The notes under the pieces: model-generated
What the model saw: the letters and a program-made list of their open reading frames with translations, nothing else
Database searches by the model: none
What the model was told of the DNA's origin: nothing
Origin: Monomorium pharaonis
Taxonomy: Eukaryota; Arthropoda; Insecta; Hymenoptera; Formicidae
Direction: 5' to 3'
Length of the DNA stretch: 64,000 nucleotides
Assembly: GCF_013373865.1 (NCBI RefSeq)
Contig: NC_050469.1
Coordinates: 16,735,046 to 16,799,045 of the forward strand
Position numbers and translations under genes: made by a program
Part shown: in pieces, positions 1 to 11,370 of the stretch
Layout of the letters: the number at the start of each line of letters is the position of its first letter
Position numbering within the stretch: the first letter of the stretch is position 1

Positions 1-50
1 GTGACCCACATTATTCAAAAGTTTGTGCCCGGGCCCTTAAAGTAAAAAAC

Positions 51-510
51 ATGGCGGCAAACGAAGATACGCTGTAAGTATTACGTGAGAGTATTCTCGT
101 GAAAGTAATAATATTTATTAAGAAACTAAAATTAATTTAATTTCAGCATGATGGACGCAGACGATGACGACATTATTAACCATGCAGCTTCTCAGATTGA
201 GAAGCTGCAAATGCAAGCTCAATCTGAGAAGCTGCAAATGGAGGTTACGAGTAAGTCGCCGCCGCCGCCGACGACGCCGACGACGACGACGACGATGACG
301 ACGTTGGCTTCCTTACAATCACCGCCAACAACATCGGCCGCTCCCTCAACGCCGCCAACAACGACCATCCCACATCACGTAACATTACCACCGCTGTCCA
401 TCCCGCTGCCACCACCGCCGACGACGATGGCCTCGTCGTCGACGATGTCAGCCTTGCCGACATGGTCATATGGGTCATACCCATATTATTACTCATATTG
501 GGTACCACCA

Positions 511-541
<31 letters not shown>

Positions 542-778
542 AGGAACAGCAACAGCAACTACAGTCGCAACGAACAAGACGTAAGTAAAAAAAGATTTAT
601 AAAATAAAATATTTATTAATGTTTATTAATATTATTTTATTTTAATGTTTTCTTTTTCTTTTTCACAGCTCCTCGCTGGCAACGCGCTGGCAGAGCTCGT
701 ACCGAAAGGGCCCGCGGGCGAGTCCGTCTAAGGGGCCGTGGGAGAGGCGCTCAAAATATTTACATCAGTTATAAGTAA
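51..778 (+). CDS. RG-box small spliced gene, copy A
   Basis: I do not recognise this as a named family. It is a three-exon coding gene, join 51-73, 147-580, 669-778, predicted 188 aa. All junctions are GT-AG and the phases agree (exon 1 leaves 2 nt, exon 2 leaves 1 nt). Start ATG 51 was chosen because all four copies in the window begin with the same short MAA-type exon. The protein has an acidic start, the motif HAASQIEKLQ and a partial second copy, a Pro/Thr-rich low-complexity middle with a polyproline tract and Gln run, and a basic C-terminus rich in Arg-Gly ending near QNIYISYK. RG-rich tails usually bind nucleic acid or are methylated; a role here is inference. It lies in a repeated unit that ends at 3374. 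Confidence 0.72.
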
Positions 779-1030
779 AGTAAGTAGTATATAAAAATTA
801 CTATCTGTACACTATCATACGACAGTAGCTGTGAATCATCAAAAAATTTCTTGATCCGCAGCTACTACATCACAGTAATTTTTAAAATAAATATAAAATA
901 AATAACTTTTATTATTGTTCCAGAGTACAATTTGGGCCGTTGCAGAAGAAAACAAGCAGAAGAAAACAATAATATATTATTAAATATATTTGTATTTTTT
1001 TTGTAATAAAGAATGTAATAAAGAAAAAAA
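779..1030 (+). other. 3' UTR with intron and conserved hairpin, RG gene copy A
   Basis: Just after the stop codon there is a donor GTAAGTAG at about 781 and an acceptor TTGTTCCAG ending about 923, which suggests a 3' UTR intron. Inside it the sequence GACAGTAGCTGTG is followed by a complementary arm ending near 865, a short hairpin. The same intron position and the same AGTAGCTGTG core recur in copies B, C and D. AATAAA-type signals follow at about 1004-1020. Confidence 0.5.
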
Positions 1031-1690
1031 ATTGTACTAAATATAAATTAAATTTAGTTTCCTTTTCCTCCCACTTACCTGAATCCTGTGTTTAAAAAAA
1101 ATAATAAAAATAACAATTAGTATTTAGTAAAATTAGTTTAACAATTAGTATTAAAATAATTTAACAATTAGTAATAAAAATAATTTCTATTATAAAAATA
1201 ATAAAATAATATTTAACAATTTAACAATTAAAATTAACAATTAGTATATAAAAATATATAACCAAAGATTAAGAAAAACATGTAAAAAATTAAAAGTAGT
1301 TAAAAAAAGTAACATAATAAGTTATTTACATAAATAAATTCTAATTATTGTACTAGAAAAAGTACTATTATTATAAAATTAAGAGAAAGAGAGGGAGGGA
1401 GAATATTAAATAATAAAACTGGTAAAAGAATTTATTAATGGCATGGAATGGAAAATATGGCATTTTTGGGGGGGCATTTTATAATAATGGATCTAAGCAA
1501 GCAGGTAGATAAAGTAATTTTTAATAATTTAATTACACTGTTTAAAGTAGATATGGTACTTTTTGAAAATTTTACACTGTAAAGTAGATTATGGATCATC
1601 TAATACGATATTCATTCTACTAATGGCTGGCCCACTAAAGATATGCATAAGTATTGCATAAATCATCTACAATAGCTCTGTCTGACATCT
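1031..1690. other. AT-rich spacer of RG unit copy A
   Basis: Very AT-rich, with TTAACAATTAGTA-type short repeats at 1110-1250. I see no gene. Confidence 0.5.
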
Positions 1691-2470
1691 CCGACCAATA
1701 CTATACTCACAACTTCATTCGCTTTTTTCTTTCTTTATATATGAGCGCAAACTTGACATTGAATCAATTCTACGATACATGTGACTACAAAATAAGAAAT
1801 AATTATAAAAACAATAAAGATATAATTGTACCAAAGGAATAAGCAAACAGTAAAAATATATATTCATGTGACCATCTTGAGGAATAGTATTGATGACTAC
1901 CATAGCTTCAAAGCAAGCATTATCCAATACTATACTCGCAACTTCAATCACTTTTTTCTTTCTGTATGTATGAGCGCAAACTTGACATTTAATCAATCAA
2001 TCTACGATACATGTGACTCTGCAAAATAAGAAATAACCTTATAAAAACAATAAAGATATAATTGTACCAAAGGAATAAGCAAACAGTAAAGATATATTGT
2101 ATTAAAAAAAATTTTTTCTTACCATGTAGAAATTTAACTTTCATGTGACCATCTTGAGGAATAGTATTGATGACTACCACAGCCTCAAAGCAAGCATTAT
2201 CTGACCAATACTATACTCGCAACTTCATTCACTTTTTTCTTTCTTTATGTATGAGCGCAAACTTGTTCAAGAGGCACGGTAGTGCCTTGCACCAATAATC
2301 AATCTACAATAAATGTGATAAGAAATAATCTACAATAAATGTGACTGCAAAATAAGAAATAACCTTATAAATAAACAGTAAAGATATAGGATTATTAAAG
2401 GAATATTAAAGGAATAAACAATATTAAAGAAATTTTTCTTACCATGTAGAAAAAAATAATAGCTTTGTAA
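1690..2470. repeat. Imperfect tandem repeat, three units of about 230-280 bp
   Basis: The block starting CAATACTATACTC recurs at about 1696, 1926 and 2207, followed each time by a TTTTTTCTTTCT tract, ATGAGCGCAAACTTG and a run ending in GGAATAAGCAAACAGTAA. The third unit is interrupted right after GCGCAAACTTG by the ~30-nt hairpin motif at 2267. The short ORFs here are not conserved between units and I do not count them as genes. Confidence 0.7.
2267..2294 (+). repeat. 30-nt hairpin motif, solitary copy 1
   Basis: Starts TCAAGAGGCACGGTAGTG and ends in GCACCA. The core GGCAC-GGTA-GTGCC can form a 5-bp stem. It interrupts a tandem repeat unit whose neighbour lacks it. Confidence 0.7.
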
Positions 2471-2479
2471 GTATTGTAA

Positions 2480-2508
2480 TTGGCGCGAGGCACTACCGTG
2501 CCTCTTGA
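2480..2508 (-). repeat. 30-nt hairpin motif, solitary copy 2
   Basis: Reverse-orientation copy ending CACTACCGTGCCTCTTGA, 215 bp from copy 1 and facing it. Confidence 0.7.
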
Positions 2509-2989
2509 ATGACCTCTTTCTTTTAATCAAACTAAATAGTGAGCATTGAGGAATGAGAATAGTAGCTTTAATTAAGCGAGCCACTGCCGTATTTCTTGAA
2601 CGTTACTAGTAGCTTTGTTAGTTTTGTAAGTAACGTTGTTAAATTTGTAATTCTTCCTTTAAACTAAAAAAGAACAACACAAAGGAATAATCTTATCGCA
2701 GAATAGTTTAATTCTATAAAAAATGAAAATTCTGTGTAACTTATCTGATTATACATATCTTCAAAATAGGCACAGCCGTATTTCCTTCCACGATGTAATT
2801 CACGAACGATATTAGGTAAAGATTATTATGCAAATTACGTGCATGATAACCTCGCGCACATCACATTATCAATCACATTACTAACCTCGATCGAACTGTC
2901 AATATTCTCTCGATCGACACGCGCCGGCGCGGTCTCGATCACCAATCACGATACATAAAGGTGCGTACCGTTTCATGCGCATGGTGCAT

Positions 2990-3374
2990 CGTTCATCCTT
3001 GTTCGTCAAACGTTTATAAACGAGGATACAACAGTACAAATCCCCACCATTCGTCCTAGGCGCCGGGCGACGACGACGATAATAATAAAAATGACGACAA
3101 TGACTACGACGTTTCTTAAACTTGATTTACTCTTGAGCGAAAAATTTTTATCGCAATATCTCCGCTCGTAAATCACGTAGCGGAAAAATAAAAATATTTT
3201 TATTATATAAGTCGGATGCGAGCTCTTCATTAAGCCTATTGAGAAATCCATCAGTTCAGTCGTTATTGAGATCCGATAATTACGGTTTTCTCGCAAACGA
3301 CGTCTCGCGTAAAAGAAGCACGGTGGTGCCTCGCTGCGCGTACACTTGGCGCGAGGCACTACCGTGCCTCTTGA
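2990..3374 (-). repeat. ~360-bp terminal unit of RG element, copy A end
   Basis: Related to 22616-22977 and to the reverse complement of 44207-44556. It includes a block reading AAGAAACGTC on the minus strand, a GAAAAC/ATTATCGG block, and ends at 3345-3374 with the ~30-nt hairpin motif. The distal half of copy A (from about 2690) also matches the corresponding parts of copies B and D, so this is taken as the outer boundary of the repeated unit. The 117-codon minus ORF across it is not conserved in the other copies. Confidence 0.6.
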
Positions 3375-3379
3375 TAAGT

Positions 3380-4850
3380 ATTTATTCGGTTGTTAAATTG
3401 TTAAGTATTTAATTATTAAAATAATTTAAAATAATTTAGAATGATGGTCGAAAAGTGATTACGCGCGGCAGAGTGTTCACTTGTAGAGATTGATGACAGC
3501 TTGATTGAGATTATATAAATCAGATAAATAAAATTAATTTAAGTTACTCACCAAAAGGTCTTCGGGGATATATGAATTATTGAGGCTGGATCCCCTTATA
3601 GTTTTATAAGTCTTTATTTCTTTCAGTTACAATGTTCCTTCTACAGTCGACAAAATGGCGGATGCTTCTTAAGATGGCAGATATGCGGTACAGTGTTGAA
3701 GTTCAGTGCGCAATGTGAACACTCAGAGAAACGTGGTGTTGTTACTTGAAAAGACCGGCGCGCAATGCTGATCCGCCGCGGCGCTCGCTTTTATATTGTT
3801 CGAGTTTGTAGGCCGCGGGGTGTGGTACGAAGTAGGAGTTGCATCATTCTCGCTTCTAATTTCAAAGGGTGCCGCGGAATGTCGGCATAATTTTACAAAG
3901 GATGTACTTGCATCGGATGTTTAGTCTTTCGAGATACAGAAAAATATCATATTACCTTTTGATCAAACAATTTCGCAAGTGACTCACGATGACTCATACC
4001 CGAGCGTGAGAATGGAATTTATGCATCTTATGCATATAAAATATTCATTCAAATATTATAACTGTGAAATAAATTATTAATTAATGTTTCTACGACTCGT
4101 ACGCTTGCGGGGGTTTTATACAATAATATTTCTTTCATTGTAAAGCTTAGTTTTTGCAAAATTTAATTGTTAATAGACGCTACGCATTAATTATTTGATA
4201 TTTAACGAAATTAATTATTTATAATACTTATTTGTTGAGATAATGACTCTATATGGTAATATTAATTGATACAAATAGATTTTATATTATTTAGAGTTCT
4301 GTTTTATTAAGATTAATTATTAACTGAGTCTGAATAATTGAATATGCGTACGTAGGTATGTTTTATCAATAAACTAATTGTTAATTAACATTTTTCTTCG
4401 TGGTAACAATTTTTACGTATAGTAGTAGTGGTTCTCAAACGATATCTGTAACTTTCATATTTTTTAAACCTTCGCAAGTGTGTTATTAATGAATATTTAG
4501 TTGCGCGTAATATTTCATTATTCAAGCGTTATAATATTTGCACATATTTTAAATAGGGGTTCCCATCTATTACAGTGGTGATCACCTTAGTGATTCGCCG
4601 CTCTTGAATTTTAGCACTTGTAATAATTTCGACGAGCTAACCTTGAAGGCTGTAGACGTTTGCAATTAAAACATCGTCAGTGAATATTCTATCTTAAGTA
4701 ATATTTCATCGCTGGTGCATATGTGAATTTTATAATAATTTCACATTCTTCTTATAGAGGTTCGCATTTATTACAGTGATGGTCAGCCATCTTGTGTACA
4801 CTGCAATAGCTTCAGTGACATGGCCTTGGGACTTTATTTATTAATTATGC
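3380..4850 (-). repeat. Promoter-bearing repeat (family C), copy 1
   Basis: Matches 23240-24365 in the same orientation and 32393-33680 in reverse. Read on the minus strand it carries a TATA box TATAAAAG at 3788-3795, an AATAAAGAC signal near 3610 and a donor-like GGTGAGTAAC at about 3550, so it looks like the promoter and first exon of a mobile element. It stops a few bases from the hairpin motif at 3374. No coding potential is seen. Confidence 0.6.
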
Positions 4851-5714
4851 ACTTGCAAAAGCCTTAATAATTATTCTTTTAATTAAAATCAATTGTTAAC
4901 TAGCTTTATGAAAAAATGATAGTTGCAAAATTATGTAATAAGGATTATTTATTTAACTAAATTATTGTTCGTATATATAATATTCTATTTGTTAATTATG
5001 CAAAGTATTTATCCAAAAGGTGATTGTTAATTAATATTTATGTTTGGAATAATAATCTAAAATTGATATTAATAATTATTTAATTGTTTACACCATTTTG
5101 TATATTATTTAGGCTTCTACAATGGTCTTATGAATATTCTACTGTTAATAATATTTCATGATAGCGATGCAACGATTTTATATTCACCTTCACAAGGGTG
5201 CTCATGTATCATGACGGTTCTCAAGGTGAGAGACTTGTGTTTCAAGACCTATAGTACTTATAAAGGTCTTTTAGCAGTCGTCCTTGACACTTTAAAAATT
5301 TATATCTCGTGAACGGTAAGAGATTAAGAGATGGGGTTTGGACCATCGTATAGAGGACCTCGAGGACTATGTTTGACCGAATTTTGGTCCTCCCGAAAAA
5401 TCGGGGTGGGGGTAAAAATTGAAGTTTTTAAAAGAACATCATTTACGGTCGAATCAGGTAAAACGGAGCGTTTTGGCAAGTTTTCGGTTTTTGGGTAAAA
5501 AATGTGAAATTTGTCCCAAAAAATAATTGTTTTTTCCAAATTTTTGGAAACATGATTTTTAGTATAAACAAAGTCTGCGACGCTTCTTGGAATTAATTTG
5601 GCAACTCTACCTCTTATGGTTCTCGAGATATTGGCAAAAGTTTTCGGGAATTCTTGGAATTACAGCAGCATTTCCAGGAATTCGTGATGGCTGTGTATGA
5701 CGGGTTTATCATTC
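4851..5714. other. AT-rich interval without a gene
   Basis: No gene seen. Short palindromic AT-rich stretches, and a G/T-rich part at 5330-5540 with no matching copy elsewhere in the window. Confidence 0.4.
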
Positions 5715-5876
5715 GGTAGGCGCTTGTAACAAATGGTAAGTATACCATTGTCGGTAATTAGGGAATGGTTATTGATGGTAAGTGCAGGTAAGTCGACAGT
5801 TGGCCCTCTATTGGCAAAGTATACAAGTTAATGGTAAGTTTTTAATAGTAGAGGTATCCCGTTAGTCGGTAACTTA
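5715..5876 (+). repeat. ~160-bp repeat with four GGTAAGT motifs, copy 1
   Basis: Same-strand match to 31566-31735. It contains GGTAAGT at 5735, 5777, 5787 and 5833, each a perfect match to the metazoan 5' splice-site consensus. No ORF. Confidence 0.65.
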
Positions 5877-6443
5877 TAAGATTTTAGTATTTTAATTTAA
5901 TTTAAAGAATTTTTATAATAAAATGAACGATTATTGATGCAATTCCTTTACAATATTAAATTTAGGTGTCGACCATAAGGTGTATGATTAATTTAATTGA
6001 ATAATTTGATATTCAATGTAGATTTGGTAATTAACTATTATCATCATGATTTCGAACGATTGTAACCTTAAAGAATATAACATTTTATATAGTCTTAATG
6101 ATTAATATAAATAAAATAGTCGTTCAAAAGTTATGAACGTTAGAGAATATAATAATATAAGTGTTAACTGGTTAATATAGAGATAGTATATGATTATTAG
6201 AATAATAATAAAATGTAAGAATATATAATGTGAGTAATAATATGAATAATAAATGAATTATGTAATATAAAATTAACTGAATAATTAAAATAATTGGATA
6301 AGAATATAATATAAGTGTAATAAATGAATAGTAATATAAAGTTGATTAAAATATAATTGAATATATGAATAGATATACGAATAAAGGAAATTCATAAAGC
6401 AAATAATTAATAAAAATTGAAAAATTTACACGGGACGTGACAG
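5877..6443 (-). mobile_element. AT-rich terminal-like repeat ending TGTCACGTCCCG (copy 1)
   Basis: Reverse complement of 30996-31565. The boundary at 6443 is sharp: the minus strand begins TGTCACGTCCCGTG and directly abuts the truncated Helitron. A TGT start is usual for LTRs and the first 12 bases match the 254-bp blocks at 24366 and 43567. A full LTR cannot be shown because the far end is unclear. Confidence 0.45.
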
Positions 6444-6472
6444 AGAAATATTTTTATCTGGCATTCTACAAG

Positions 6473-9055
6473 TTACATGTTGTAGAATAAATTCAGAAAT
6501 TTCTTTTTCAGAAGATACACCAATAATTGGTGCATCTTTAATCCATAATTATTTAAAACACAATAAGCAGGCATTAATCCGTTACGGAATTTTCTTTGGC
6601 AATAAAGACATATGTAGTGCGGATTAATATTTTGATTTTTTATATGTGCCATTAAATCTCTCCAAATTGGAATATCTAATTGTGTTTTAACCTTACTAAT
6701 TTCAGATACATTTCTCTTATAACAAAGTCTCTCACATGAAACACAAACATATCGAGGTGTGTCTATGGAACGTTTAGTCAACGCCTTAAATGCTTTGCTA
6801 TATTTAGAAATAATATCATCATCACTCAAATCAGTTAAACTTTGATGATGTTTGTACATATTTGCTCGATTTTGTGCCACAGTTATAAGTTCATTTAATA
6901 TATCGATATCGCCAGAATTTAAAGCCTTTTCTAGATTTATTAACTTTTGATAGTCTGCTCTCATTCGATAAATCAAACGTTTAATAAATCTCACCTTTGG
7001 AAAATGAGGTGATAATAATTGAATAGAAAGAGACATTGCTTTACAAAGGTTTGGATTAATGTAACAAGCCTGTGTATGACCTAATTTGTCAGTTAAATCA
7101 TTTACTGTACATTTCTGACAAACCTTGCGTAATAGTTCTGGTATTTTCTTTAAAGTACATGTATTTATTGCTTCAAGAAATTGTTTATAACGATCGATTA
7201 CAAATGAATTAATTTTACACGAAGTATTGCACAACCATGCTTTTTTAGCTTGTGCTTCTACCAAAGGTAATATATTTATAATTTGACCTTTCACGTTTGT
7301 TATCAAAGATTGCGATGAAATAAATTGTTCACTATATGTAGAATCGATAAAATAATTTTCAGAAGAAGCTGTATGACCCGATATACCACATAACGCATGT
7401 AATTTATCATCAATTGTTAAACACTCGGTAACGAGGGTTAAGTGTACTTCAGCTTTTTTCTTCAATACAGCTAATATTTTATACATATTGTGAATATAAT
7501 TATTTCTAATATACAAAGACGAACGCAAAATTCTTTCAGCTTCTAATCGTCTTTCAATTTTATTTTTAATATCCAGTTTATTCATTATATCTGTTATTGT
7601 CACGGGATTACGCATGTGTATGTAATTTTTTGACCAAAACTTACTATATTTTTTAATAATATTTTGGCCAACATATTTTTTTACAGAATTAAATTTTAAT
7701 ATCTTTTTCTCGTAATATTGTTTATTATACAACCATTTACAATCGGAATATTTTCTGTATCTATCTCGTTCATGTTGTGAATGTATAAAATAATGTATTC
7801 TTTTACGCAAACGATTTTTTTGTAAATTTTTAATATATTGATGTCGCTTTTTAGCACGATTATTCAGTAAATCTTTTTTATACCGATCCAATTGCTTAGC
7901 CCGATTTTGTTTTAAATTTTGTTGATATCCAAGCCGCTTTTTAGCACGATTATTCAGTAAATCTTTTTTATACCGATCCAGTTGCTTAGCCCGATATTGT
8001 CTTAAATTTTGTTGATATCGAAGCCGCTTTTTAGCACGATTATTCAGTAAATCTTTTTTATATTGATCCCGTTGCTTAGCCCGATTTTGTTCTAAATTTT
8101 GTTGATATCGAATTCGTTTTTTAGCACGAATATTTTCCAAATCATTGTCTGTATAACATTTTATACCACGATTACCTTGAATTTTTTCATATTGACGTCG
8201 CTTTTTTGAATGATTATTCAATAAATCTGTCCTATATTGATTTAGTTGCTTAGCCCGATTTTGTTCTAAGTTTTGTAGATATCGAAGCCGCTTTTCAAGA
8301 CAAACATTTTCCAAATCATTGTCTAGATAATGTTTTTTACCACGATTATCTTCTATCAAAGAATTATATTCGTTTATATGACGTTTTTTAACCTGATTAT
8401 TATCAATATCATGACATTCATTCTTCAAAGTATTTTTTTTAGATCTTTTTATACGTTGAGCATTAGCTATAGCTTCTCTTGCTCTTATTACTGCTAATGG
8501 AAGTACTTTTTGAGGAACATAATTTAAATCCTGAGGAAAATGCTCAATCACATTAGATTCCAAAATTTTTAATAAATGTGGACGCATTAGACTATGGTCA
8601 TATCTTACTTTATCAGGTTTAATGTTATATAATAATGAAATAGCAAAAGCTATTGCAAAAACACCACAATCATTACCATTTGGTTGTTGTTGCACAGTCG
8701 GAAATTTAACTGAACATTTCTCAAAATCATAGGTTGGAAATAATCTTTTCAAGAATTGTTCATGATCTTTATGAAGTATTTTATTATTTAAGGAATCATA
8801 TATAAATATATTTTTTCTATCGTAATAGCTACATACCCAATGTGACGAACTGTACAATATTTGAATGTGTTTTGCATCTTGTAATACAGGTTGTATCAAA
8901 TGAGGAAGCTGTATTCGCCATGTTCCAACAGGTTTATAGTCGGAACAATTTTGTAAAAGTTCATGAAAATGATCAATATGGTCATCATTAAGCCACTCAT
9001 TCCGGACAATAATATCTTTATTTTCAGGCTTTAAAATAATTTTCTTTAGAGACAT
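6473..9055 (-). CDS. Truncated Helitron protein with Ulp1-type protease domain
   Basis: An 860-codon ORF starting at ATG 9055. Residues about 20-140 form a C48 (Ulp1/SUMO-protease-like) domain with the His of SSHWVCSYYD, the Asp of FIYDSL and Gln/Cys in QQPNGNDCG, so the catalytic set looks intact. Then come basic repeats of about 30 aa rich in NNRAKKR and YQQNL, and a long conserved region with paired Cys motifs YVCVSCERLC and YICLYCQRKF. Compared with the copy at 56881 it jumps after GLMPAYCVLNN to sequence equivalent to 60637, losing about 1.36 kb including the HUH motif. It is cut at 6444 by a TGTCACGTCCCG repeat. The deletion leaves a clean ORF with a short novel tail, so a free protease protein could still be made. 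Helitron identity is by similarity to the second copy. Confidence 0.75.
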   Translation of the reverse strand: MSLKKIILKPENKDIIVRNEWLNDDHIDHFHELLQNCSDYKPVGTWRIQLPHLIQPVLQDAKHIQILYSSSHWVCSYYDRKNIFIYDSLNNKILHKDHEQFLKRLFPTYDFEKCSVKFPTVQQQPNGNDCGVFAIAFAISLLYNIKPDKVRYDHSLMRPHLLKILESNVIEHFPQDLNYVPQKVLPLAVIRAREAIANAQRIKRSKKNTLKNECHDIDNNQVKKRHINEYNSLIEDNRGKKHYLDNDLENVCLEKRLRYLQNLEQNRAKQLNQYRTDLLNNHSKKRRQYEKIQGNRGIKCYTDNDLENIRAKKRIRYQQNLEQNRAKQRDQYKKDLLNNRAKKRLRYQQNLRQYRAKQLDRYKKDLLNNRAKKRLGYQQNLKQNRAKQLDRYKKDLLNNRAKKRHQYIKNLQKNRLRKRIHYFIHSQHERDRYRKYSDCKWLYNKQYYEKKILKFNSVKKYVGQNIIKKYSKFWSKNYIHMRNPVTITDIMNKLDIKNKIERRLEAERILRSSLYIRNNYIHNMYKILAVLKKKAEVHLTLVTECLTIDDKLHALCGISGHTASSENYFIDSTYSEQFISSQSLITNVKGQIINILPLVEAQAKKAWLCNTSCKINSFVIDRYKQFLEAINTCTLKKIPELLRKVCQKCTVNDLTDKLGHTQACYINPNLCKAMSLSIQLLSPHFPKVRFIKRLIYRMRADYQKLINLEKALNSGDIDILNELITVAQNRANMYKHHQSLTDLSDDDIISKYSKAFKALTKRSIDTPRYVCVSCERLCYKRNVSEISKVKTQLDIPIWRDLMAHIKNQNINPHYICLYCQRKFRNGLMPAYCVLNNYGLKMHQLLVYLLKKKFLNLFYNM

Positions 9056-9099
9056 TATTTGAAAATACCTTTTTCAAATTTGTGCAAACTTGCTACAAT

Positions 9100-9470
9100 T
9101 TTTTACAGACGATCAATAATTATAAGTGTAGAGCAGCAAATTTTTATAGGCCCACAGCAGCCAATTTTTATAGGCGTACAGCAGCCAATTTTTACAAGCG
9201 TACAGCAGCCTTTTTTTATTGGCGCACAGCAACTTTTTTTATTGGCGCAGAGCAGCCTTTTTTATTGGCGCAGAGCAGCCTTTTTTGGCGCACAGCAACC
9301 TTTTTTTTAGGGCGCAGAGCAGCCTTTTTTATTGGCGCAGAGCAGCCTTTTTTGGCGCACAGCAACTTTTTTTATTGGCGCAGAGCAGCCTTTTTTTATT
9401 GGCGCCAGCAACCTTTCTTTTATTGGTGCAGAGCAGCCTTTTTTATTGGCGCACAGCAGTCTTCTAAAAT
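9100..9470 (-). repeat. Minisatellite upstream of Helitron copy 1
   Basis: About 13 units of 22-28 bp; on the minus strand each reads close to GGCTGCTGTGCGCCAATAAA. It sits just upstream of the start codon at 9055, exactly as the array at 56338-56815 sits upstream of the second copy. The short ORFs through it are repeat artefacts. Confidence 0.85.
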
Positions 9471-9720
9471 CAGAGACAGAAAGAAAAGAAAAAAACCCTT
9501 ACCTCTTTTCTCAAAATTAGTAAATAACACAAGTATCCACGTAATAACTAAAATAAAGAAGACAATTATTACATATAAAACATCATCTACAACAGTCGTA
9601 GTAGTAAAGTTGTAAGGTCATTGCAACATAAAAGCTTTTTATGCTTATTGGCTATCGCAAATTACAATGATCTTACTATCTTACCACTACGACTATTCTA
9701 GACGAGGCTTAATGCTTGAA
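9471..9720 (-). other. Helitron 5' region shared by both copies
   Basis: Reverse-complement match to about 56100-56335. It includes a possible 5' splice donor (CTTACCTC at about 9499 is GAGGTAAG on the minus strand) and an imperfect palindrome with arms GTCGTAGTAGTAAAG and CTTACCACTACGAC. It probably belongs to the 5' end of the element or to a MITE next to it. Confidence 0.5.
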
Positions 9721-9925
9721 TCACACTAGCGATTAATGATTGCGTCTGCATTCGCGTTTGCGTCTACTACGATTATCTCTTGACAAATAGACAACTAAAT
9801 AAGAATCACTAATCGTAATCGCCAGCAGCTGCTTTCTGATTGGTTTTGGTCAAGAAACAATCGTAAATGCAAACGCAAACGTAGACAAAAATCATCAACC
9901 TCTAGTGTAATTCGGACATAACATA
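9716..9925. mobile_element. Palindromic MITE (GCGTTTGCGTCTAC family)
   Basis: Inverted arms: GATTGCGTCTGCATTCGCG near 9736 and its imperfect complement near 9865-9915, with CTAGCGATT/CTCTAGTG-type ends. Relatives lie at 10296-10643, 54145-54390 and 56025-56115. Confidence 0.6.
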
Positions 9926-10295
9926 GCGTCTTAAAAGAGTAACCCACTCCCTAAAGCTCGGAAACGGCTTTAAAACATATGAACTTAATTTTGAAGACAA
10001 GATCAGAAGATCACCTTAATATCAATATAACGTCTTCCTGACCTTGACAATATCAAAGTCAAATCCATATTTTTCCCATAATATCTTACCTACAACTTCA
10101 CCTAAAACATTTTTCCATATTTAAAGCCGTTTTCGAAATTTATAAAATAAGACGTTCTGCTTAAAAATAAAAATATTAATATTTTTCCATTTTATTTTAA
10201 TAGTAAAGTTGTAAAGTCATTGCAATATAAAAGCTTCATACTCATTAGTTGTCACTAATACTTTACTGCTACGGCTATTGTAGACGAGGCTTAAT
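9926..10295. other. Interval between MITEs
   Basis: No gene. From 10200 it repeats the GTAGTAAAGTTGTAAGG-type sequence also present at 9600 and 54600; the text ACTCGGAAACGGCTTTAAAAC occurs in similar form here and at 10675. Confidence 0.4.
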
Positions 10296-10643
10296 GCCCG
10301 AATCGTACTGGCAATTGACTGTGTCTGCGTTTGCGTTTGCGTCTACGATTGTCTTTTAATTTGATAAATAGACAACTAAAAAAGGTCATTGCACGTACAT
10401 TTTCTTAATCGTAACCGTAAGATTTCGATCAATCATATTGCTCAAAGCCGTAATTAACCGAATTAACCAATCGTATTGCTCAATTTCTTACAGTTATGAT
10501 TAAAGAAAGATGTACGTGCAATAGCCTTAAGAATCACTAATCGTAATCGCCAGCGGCTGCTTTCTGATTGGTCAAGAGGCAATTGTAGACGTAAACGCAA
10601 ACACAAACGCCATCGCCAATCACTAGTGTGATTCGGGCATAAG
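10296..10643. mobile_element. MITE of the same family with a nested MITE
   Basis: Outer arms begin GCCCGAATCGTACT and end AGTGTGATTCGGGC. A second palindrome at about 10384-10528 has arms GTCATTGCACGTACAT and ATGTACGTGCAATAGCC and interrupts the text that is continuous in the copy at 9716, with TAA on both sides, so it is a nested insertion. Confidence 0.6.
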
Positions 10644-11370
10644 ACAGCATCTCAATCTGACCCACCTCCTAAAACTCGGAAACGGCTTTAAAACACAATG
10701 GAGTTAATGAATAACGTCAACAAGAGGGTCAATTCTGTATTTCTAAAGAAGTGAAAACGTGAAAAGTGAGCAAGCGATTGATTGTTATTTAATATATATA
10801 TCAACATAATATCCTCCTGATCTTGGCAACATCAAAATCAAATCCATATTTTTCCTGTAATATCCTACCTATACCTACAATCCACCAAAAATATTTTTCT
10901 CATATTTAATTAAAGCCGTTTCCGAGATTAGGAAATTTAGGATTAATATACACCAATCACTGTTGCTCACACTTCACATTTTTGCTTCTTCAAAAATACA
11001 GACTCGACCGCCAGATCTACGTAAAAAAATTAAAAGTTTGATTATTTTAATTAGTAGCAGAATAAAAATATATACATCGCAGCGAATATGCTCAGACCAT
11101 AAAATACATAACCATGTTTCACTCTTATGCCCGTTTGCTTTTATTTAACTTTGTAAAATTCTGAGTCTCTACTTTGAAAATAGTTATTACACATTTATCT
11201 TGATACTTACTAAAATATTATTTTCAATACTTGCTTCTCGCCTTTGATTTAATAATTAAATTATATTGACAATCTATATCAATAATGATCACCAATAAAG
11301 ACAAACCACCGCCATAAACAATCCATCAACAATAAAGACACCATCCAAACGGCTATAAAATTTCTAAAGC
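10644..11370. repeat. Region repeated in reverse at 52211-52700
   Basis: From about 10970 to 11370 the sequence matches the reverse complement of 52211-52700, including the stretch ending in CAATACTTGCTTCTCGCC. The 52 kb copy has an extra 30-nt hairpin motif; this one does not. No gene seen. Confidence 0.6.

Noticed and set aside
245..577. Long minus-strand ORF opposite RG gene copy A, and similar ones opposite copies B, C and D
   Set aside because: They are antisense readings of GC-rich Pro/Thr codons (Val/Gly-rich) with no splice logic; the sense genes have conserved exon phases.
3006..3359. 117-codon minus ORF
   Set aside because: It lies in the 360-bp repeat unit and is not open in the copies at 22616 and 44207.
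9059..9615. Overlapping ORFs in all plus frames through the minisatellite
   Set aside because: A tandem unit without stops opens every frame; amino-acid repeats simply mirror the DNA unit.
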